From CAZXBB01 sp964638815 (GTDB lineage: Bacteria > Planctomycetota > Phycisphaerae > Phycisphaerales > SM1A02), in the NCBI GenBank assembly GCA_964638815.1, contig CAZXBB010000220.1, positions 1-28,239 on the forward strand: a stretch of DNA of 28,239 bases, in the 5' to 3' direction. Both the position numbers and the translations under genes were made by a program. Of this stretch, positions 25,069 to 28,239 are shown in pieces. How positions within the stretch are numbered: the stretch's first letter is position 1; every line of letters starts with the position of its first letter. A model generated the notes under the pieces. The model was given only the letters and a program-made list of their open reading frames with translations. It ran no database searches and was not told where the DNA came from.

Positions 25069-25164
25069 GGTCCGGGGGCCGATCCGGGGGCCGATCCGGG
25101 AGCCGATCCGGGGGCCGGTCCGGGGGCCGGTCCGGGAGCCGGTCCGGGGGCCGGTCCGGGGGCA
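25069..25164 (+). repeat. 12-bp tandem repeat array, G(A/G)TCCGGGGGCC type
   Basis: Eight units run head to tail with one-base variation (GGTCCGGGGGCC, GATCCGGGGGCC, GATCCGGGAGCC). The core GATCCGGGG is shared with the array at 2150-2218, and both have a strict 12-bp period. The last unit ends in CA. There are no spacers and no open frame specific to it. Confidence 0.95.
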
Positions 25165-25271
25165 GGCCGACGACGGTTCGGGCCCAGAGTGCGTGAAATA
25201 TTGTACAAAGTCCCGGGTGCCCGTGACCACCCCGATCAACGGGGCGAAATCCCCTAATGGGCGGACCGCCG

Positions 25272-25277
25272 TAATCT
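25272..25277 (+). promoter_or_regulatory. Candidate -10 box of folA, near-leaderless
   Basis: TAATCT lies only 4 bases before the GTG start at 25282 and there is no Shine-Dalgarno sequence. The spacing is short for a -10, so this is the weakest of the leaderless candidates. Confidence 0.25.
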
Positions 25278-25281
25278 ACCC

Positions 25282-25761
25282 GTGCTGATCGTCATCGCCG
25301 CCATGTCGGAGAACCGTGTGATCGGGTCCGGGGGCCGTCTGCCCTGGCGGCTGCCTCTGGACATGGCGCGTTTCAAGCGGCTGACGATGGGGCATGCCGT
25401 GATCATGGGGCGGAAGACGTACGACTCGATGCGGAGCCCGCTCCCGGGCCGCAACAACATCGTCATCAGCCGCAATCCGTTCTTCGCCGCTCGTGGCGTG
25501 AAGCCCGCGGCCTCGCTCGAGCGGGCGATCGCTCTCGCCGGTGGGGACCGGGAGATCTACGTGATCGGCGGCGGGTCCATCTATGCGCTCGCGCTGCCGA
25601 GGGCGGATCGGATCGAGCTGACCGTCGTGCACGCCGAGGTCGGGGGCGACGCGTTCTTCCCGGAGTTCGACGAGGGCGCGTGGAACCTCGTCGCGGAGGA
25701 GACGCACGAAGCGGACGACCGGCATGCGTTCGCGTTCACGTTCAGGACGCTCGATCGATAG
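25282..25761 (+). CDS. folA: Dihydrofolate reductase
   Basis: This 159-residue cytoplasmic enzyme reduces dihydrofolate to tetrahydrofolate with NADPH. The N-terminus IVIAAMSENRVIGSGGRLPW followed by RLPLDMARFK places the catalytic acid at Asp27, the same number as in E. coli. MGHAVIMGRKTYDSM is the NADPH-binding segment with the GRKT turn. LPGRNNIVISRN and EIYVIGGGSIYALALPRADR follow as expected, and ADRIELTVVHAEVGGDAFFP leads into the last strands. Length is standard. The start is GTG at 25282, chosen because MLIVIAAMSEN aligns with family N-termini. No ribosome site is present. No thymidylate synthase lies beside it, although folA often pairs with thyA. Confidence 0.95.
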   Translation: MLIVIAAMSENRVIGSGGRLPWRLPLDMARFKRLTMGHAVIMGRKTYDSMRSPLPGRNNIVISRNPFFAARGVKPAASLERAIALAGGDREIYVIGGGSIYALALPRADRIELTVVHAEVGGDAFFPEFDEGAWNLVAEETHEADDRHAFAFTFRTLDR

Positions 25762-25880
25762 CGGAGGGGCGGAGAGGCGGAGGGGGACGGAGGGGGCGCG
25801 GGGGGGCGGAGGGGGCGCGGGGGGCGGAGGACGCGGAGTCGATTAACGCGGAGGCGAGCGGAGCCGCGGAGGGCGCGGAT
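25762..25880 (+). repeat. G-rich GGAGG/GCGGAGG low-complexity region
   Basis: After the folA stop codon about 110 bases consist mainly of GGCGGAGG and GGGGGCGCGG variants. Many runs of four or more G on the plus strand could form G-quadruplexes in DNA or in folA mRNA. The period is irregular (5-8 bases), unlike the strict arrays elsewhere. Confidence 0.7.
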
Positions 25881-25936
25881 GAAAGCGGGTTTCGGGCAAG
25901 TGATCGCGCGCACGTCCGCGCGGCGGGTCAAGGGCC

Positions 25937-26020
25937 GATTTCGATGACAGCGGGGCCGTCGACTTCGCAGACCTGCCTGCGATCGCGTCGGCCTGGGGCC
26001 CATGCGATCACCCCGACTGA
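25937..26020 (+). pseudogene. Remnant of a dockerin-tailed secreted protein
   Basis: This frame reads DFDDSGAVDFADLPAIASAW, then GPCDHPD and a stop. It matches the C-terminal tail D.DG.G.V.F.DLLA.LA.WGPC of Phycisphaerales secreted proteins, including the intact copy that ends at 3953. Only about 40 codons are open upstream (stop TGA near 25901), with no start codon, signal peptide or body. The loop has lost some calcium-ligand spacing (FDDSG in place of LDGNG). It is best read as the decayed end of a deleted gene. Confidence 0.55.
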
Positions 26021-26064
26021 CTGAACCGGGGATCGCCCCGAGGATCGGTGCAGCGTGGACGAAC

Positions 26065-26514
26065 CTACGGCTGCGTCGGAGGAACGACATCCTCGGCGCG
26101 GATCGTTACGAGCCCGACGAGAGGCTGCTCGTCGTCAACCTGGATCTGCGTGAGTCGGAGCAGTGTCGGCAGCTCGGTCGCGAACACGCCGCCCGCGACG
26201 AAGACCTCGCCGCGCTCGTCGTAGAAATCCCAGAGCGACAGCCGGACCGTCTCGCCCGCGGGGATCGACTCGACCCGCCGCGCGTACCGCTTGTTGAGCC
26301 ACACCGTGACGTCCTCGTAGGAGCGCGCCGTCGAGTTGACGATCTCCATCCACGGGCCTTCGCGGAACACCTGAACGTCGATCGACTCGGGTCGGTGCAG
26401 CTCGGCGGGATACGCCGGCATCGCGCGAGCGGGGTCGGCAAGGGAGTGAGCGCAGCCGGTGAGGACGGGGGTGAAGAGCAGCGGGAGGATGATGATGAGG
26501 CCGCGTCGTCGCAC
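26065..26514 (-). CDS. Small lipoprotein of unknown function
   Basis: This 149-residue protein begins MRRRGLIIILPLLFTPVLTG then Cys21, a clear lipoprotein signal peptide with lipobox LTGC. The mature part is short and beta-rich, with VQVFREGPWMEIVNSTARSY, DVTVWLNKRYARRVESIPAG and ETVRLSLWDFYDERGEVFVA. That is consistent with an immunoglobulin-like fold in which surface strands alternate. The family is not recognised. By its signal it would be anchored in the inner or outer membrane facing the periplasm. The start is GTG at 26514, with TAGACT six bases upstream and no ribosome site, so it may be leaderless. It is divergent from dus across 31 bases. Confidence 0.75.
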   Translation of the reverse strand: MRRRGLIIILPLLFTPVLTGCAHSLADPARAMPAYPAELHRPESIDVQVFREGPWMEIVNSTARSYEDVTVWLNKRYARRVESIPAGETVRLSLWDFYDERGEVFVAGGVFATELPTLLRLTQIQVDDEQPLVGLVTIRAEDVVPPTQP

Positions 26515-26520
26515 GCGCGT

Positions 26521-26526
26521 AGTCTA
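26521..26526 (-). promoter_or_regulatory. Candidate -10 box of the small lipoprotein gene, leaderless
   Basis: On the minus strand TAGACT is followed by ACGCGC and then GTG at 26514, the same 6-base spacing as before E1-alpha. No Shine-Dalgarno sequence can fit in the gap. Confidence 0.45.
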
Positions 26527-26532
26527 CACGGC

Positions 26533-26538
26533 TACCAT
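26533..26538 (+). promoter_or_regulatory. Candidate -10 box of dus, leaderless
   Basis: TACCAT is followed by 7 bases (CCCTCCC) and the GTG at 26546. The same hexamer precedes moxR at 8613. With the opposing TAGACT box it makes a divergent pair within 31 bases. Confidence 0.45.
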
Positions 26539-26545
26539 CCCTCCC

Positions 26546-27670
26546 GTGCCCGCCGCCACCACCCGCAACCCCGCCGCCGTCGCCACGTCGCGCCCCGTGG
26601 CGGAGATCGCGCGCGGGCACCGCACGGACCCCCGGATCGAGGCCACCGTGCCCGGCTTCGACGCCCCGTTCTTCCAGGCGGGACTCGCCGGCTACTCCGA
26701 TGCGCCGATGCGGCTGGTCGCCCGGAAGCACGACTGCCCTTTCTGCGTGACCGAGGCCCTGCTCGACCGCATTCTCATCAACGGCGGCAAGGGTCGCACG
26801 CGCGAGGACCCCGATCTCCTCGCCGAGTCGTGCGGCACCGGCGACCCGGAGCAGAACCGCGCCGCCGGCCTCGACGATCATCCGATCGCGGGCCAGATCA
26901 TGGGGACGCACCCGGACGAGATGGCCGAAGGCGCGGCGATTCTCGCGGGCTTCGGGTACGAGGCCATCGACGTCAACCTCGCCTGCCCGGTCAAGAAGAT
27001 CCGAAAGCGCAATCGCGGTGGCCATTTTCTCGGGTACCCCGACGAGGCGATCGCCGTGCTCGCCGCGGTGCGGGCGGCGGTGCCGCGGCAGATCCCGACG
27101 ACCGTCAAGATGCGCCGCGCGTGGGACGACACCGACGAGATGGCCTGCAACTTCGAGCGCATCTTCGCCGCGGCGTACGAGATCGGCTACGCGTGGGCGA
27201 CCGTGCATTGCCGCACCGTACAGCAGCGATACGAAGGTCCCGGGCGCTGGTCGTTCCTGCGAGAGCTCGTCGCCCGCTACCCCGATCGACTGATCTTCGG
27301 CTCCGGGGACGTGTTCACCGTGGACGACATCTTCGCGATGCTCGACGTCACCGGCGTGCACGCCGTGAGCGTCGCGCGGGGCTGCATCGGCAACCCGTGG
27401 ATCTTCCGCCAGGCCCGGCAGCTCATGGCCGGCGTCGAGCCGCGCCCACCGACGCTCGCCGAGCAGCGTGACGTGCTGCTCGACCACTTCGGTCTCGCGG
27501 TCGCGCTGCACGGCGAGCGGCCGGCGTCACGGATGATGCGCAAGTTCGGAATCCGCTTCTCGCAGCATCACCCCGAGCCGGGGCGCGTGAAGGCAGCGTT
27601 CGTGGAATGCCGGAGCATGGCGCACTGGCGGGGGGTGATCGAGCGGGAGTACGACGCACGGGGCGGGTGA
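26546..27670 (+). CDS. tRNA-dihydrouridine synthase
   Basis: This 374-residue FMN-dependent enzyme reduces uridines in the tRNA D-loop. The barrel begins FFQAGLAGYSDAPMRLVARK, the flavin-binding opening of the Dus family. Catalytic Cys147 is in IDVNLACPVKKIRKRNRGGH. TVKMRRAWDD and VHCRTVQQRYEGPGRW (with the flavin-side histidine) come next. FGSGDVFTVDDIFAML and VSVARGCIGNPWIFRQAR follow as the phosphate site. The C-terminal helical domain is shown by LHGERPASRMMRKFGIRF. Closest in style to DusB, but the subgroup is not certain. The first 40 residues before the barrel are longer than usual. GTG at 26546 is preferred because a start further up would run through the divergent lipoprotein gene. 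Confidence 0.92.
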   Translation: MPAATTRNPAAVATSRPVAEIARGHRTDPRIEATVPGFDAPFFQAGLAGYSDAPMRLVARKHDCPFCVTEALLDRILINGGKGRTREDPDLLAESCGTGDPEQNRAAGLDDHPIAGQIMGTHPDEMAEGAAILAGFGYEAIDVNLACPVKKIRKRNRGGHFLGYPDEAIAVLAAVRAAVPRQIPTTVKMRRAWDDTDEMACNFERIFAAAYEIGYAWATVHCRTVQQRYEGPGRWSFLRELVARYPDRLIFGSGDVFTVDDIFAMLDVTGVHAVSVARGCIGNPWIFRQARQLMAGVEPRPPTLAEQRDVLLDHFGLAVALHGERPASRMMRKFGIRFSQHHPEPGRVKAAFVECRSMAHWRGVIEREYDARGG

Positions 27671-27701
27671 GGGGCGCGTGGGTGCGGGCGCGGTCGACAA
27701 T

Positions 27702-27904
27702 CGCGCACACGGTCGCGCACACGGTCGCGCACGCGCACGCGCACGCGCACACGGTCGCGCACGCGCACGCGCACACGGTCGCGCACGCGCACGCGCACAC
27801 GGACGCGCACGCGCACGCGCACACGGACGCGCACGCGCTCGCGCACACGGACGCGCACGCGCACGCGCACACGGACCCGCACGCGGTCCACGCACACGCA
27901 CACG
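27702..27904 (+). repeat. 24-bp tandem array, CAC-rich orientation (left arm)
   Basis: A strict 24-bp unit, first half ACGGTCGCGCAC and second half GCGCACGCGCAC, repeats about six times from 27751. Single changes occur (GGTC to GGAC in later units), and a 30-bp variant unit precedes them at 27721. Flanks decay into shorter CGCACA copies. The sequence is alternating purine-pyrimidine, favourable to Z-DNA. It starts 31 bases after the dus stop codon. Confidence 0.95.
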
Positions 27905-28021
27905 GGCGACTCAGACCGGGCGGCGAAGGAACGACGTAGCGGCCCCGTTCCATCTCGATGCCACCGGAGAGCGGTGCCGCGGTCTGTGAAGGAATCGCGT
28001 GGCCGGGGCGCGTCTGCGACC
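27905..28021. other. Spacer between the two inverted 24-bp arrays
   Basis: This 117-base stretch is ordinary-looking GC-rich sequence with no repeat unit, no convincing gene and no promoter box. It would form the loop if the two flanking arrays paired. Confidence 0.6.
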
Positions 28022-28239
28022 GGGTCCGTGTCCCCTTCCGTGCGCGCGTCCGTGTGCGCGACTATGTGCGTGTGCGCGACCGCGACCGCGACCGTGTGCG
28101 CGTGCGCGTGCGTGTGCGTGTGCGTGTGCGTGTGCGTGTGCGCGTGCGTGTGCGTGTGCGCGTGCGCGACCGTGTGCGTGTGCGCGTGCGCGACCGTGTG
28201 CGTGTGCGCGTGCGCGACCGTGTGCGCGCGTGCGCGTGC
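28022..28239 (-). repeat. 24-bp tandem array, GTG-rich orientation (right arm, continues past the window)
   Basis: Read on the minus strand, units spaced exactly 24 bp apart (marked by GCGACC at 28166, 28190 and 28214, plus strand) match the left-arm unit at 23 of 24 positions. The one difference is GCGCACACGCAC in place of GCGCACGCGCAC. The left part of this arm (28022-28165) is more degenerate, with runs of GTGTGC. The array is cut by the window end. Confidence 0.95.

Larger units (their letters stand above)
24885..25281. other. Divergent intergenic region between acyl-CoA dehydrogenase and folA
   Basis: This 397-base stretch holds no gene. Near 25069-25164 is a 12-bp array. The only AT-rich patch is around 25197-25208, with the 8-bp palindrome TTGTACAA. 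On the minus strand this patch offers TACAAT (25200-25205) as a possible -10 for the acyl-CoA dehydrogenase operon, which would then be transcribed through the array. Confidence 0.5.

Noticed and set aside
27607..27939. Open frame encoding a histidine-rich AHAHAHT repeat protein over the left 24-bp array
   Set aside because: All frames are open across a stop-free repeat, it overlaps the end of dus, and it has no ribosome site or signal peptide. The pattern follows from the DNA repeat.

Overview
This is a very GC-rich bacterial window, most likely from a planctomycete of the Phycisphaerae/Phycisphaerales type. The best lineage marker is the secreted protein at 2343-3953. It ends in two copies of a dockerin-like tail with the pattern D.DG.G..GFGDVLA.LA.WGPC, which is characteristic of that group. 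A MoxR/BatA module and Gram-negative envelope proteins (lipoproteins, outer-membrane barrels, an autotransporter) agree with this.

Layout. 1-8057: a truncated exported protein, gapA, an aminoglycoside-phosphotransferase-fold kinase, a right-handed beta-helix protein with a dockerin-like tail, a 1064-residue autotransporter, and a PduO-type cobalamin adenosyltransferase. 8168-14462: a BamE-like lipoprotein, then moxR, a BatA-like von Willebrand A membrane protein and an outer-membrane barrel, facing a secreted protein of unknown function. 14602-18087: a sugar-nucleotide aminotransferase (WbpE-like), a metallo-beta-lactamase-fold hydrolase and a UDP-N-acetylhexosamine 6-dehydrogenase (WbpA-like). 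18090-24884: a minus-strand block with acyl-CoA dehydrogenase, leucine dehydrogenase, and E1-alpha, E1-beta and E2 of a 2-oxoacid dehydrogenase. 25282-27670: dihydrofolate reductase, a gene remnant, a small lipoprotein and tRNA-dihydrouridine synthase. The window ends in two opposed repeat arrays.

Function. The acyl-CoA dehydrogenase, leucine dehydrogenase and E1/E2 genes read as a branched-chain amino acid degradation operon: deamination, oxidative decarboxylation to acyl-CoA, then acyl-CoA oxidation. Its gene junctions overlap or abut (TAATG, an 8-base overlap, TGATG, and a stop followed 2 bases later by a CTG start). The sugar-nucleotide dehydrogenase and the metallo-hydrolase continue the same transcription unit.

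Non-coding content is unusually rich. A 231-bp miniature inverted-repeat element with 24-bp ends and a CTAA target duplication sits between leucine dehydrogenase and E1-alpha. A pair of 24-bp-unit arrays in inverted orientation closes the window. Two 12-bp minisatellites sharing a GATCCGGGG core lie 23 kb apart. Several start codons have a TANNNT box 4-8 nt upstream, which suggests leaderless mRNAs. No tRNA, rRNA, CRISPR array or complete transposase gene was seen. All calls come from reading the sequence; no database search was run.
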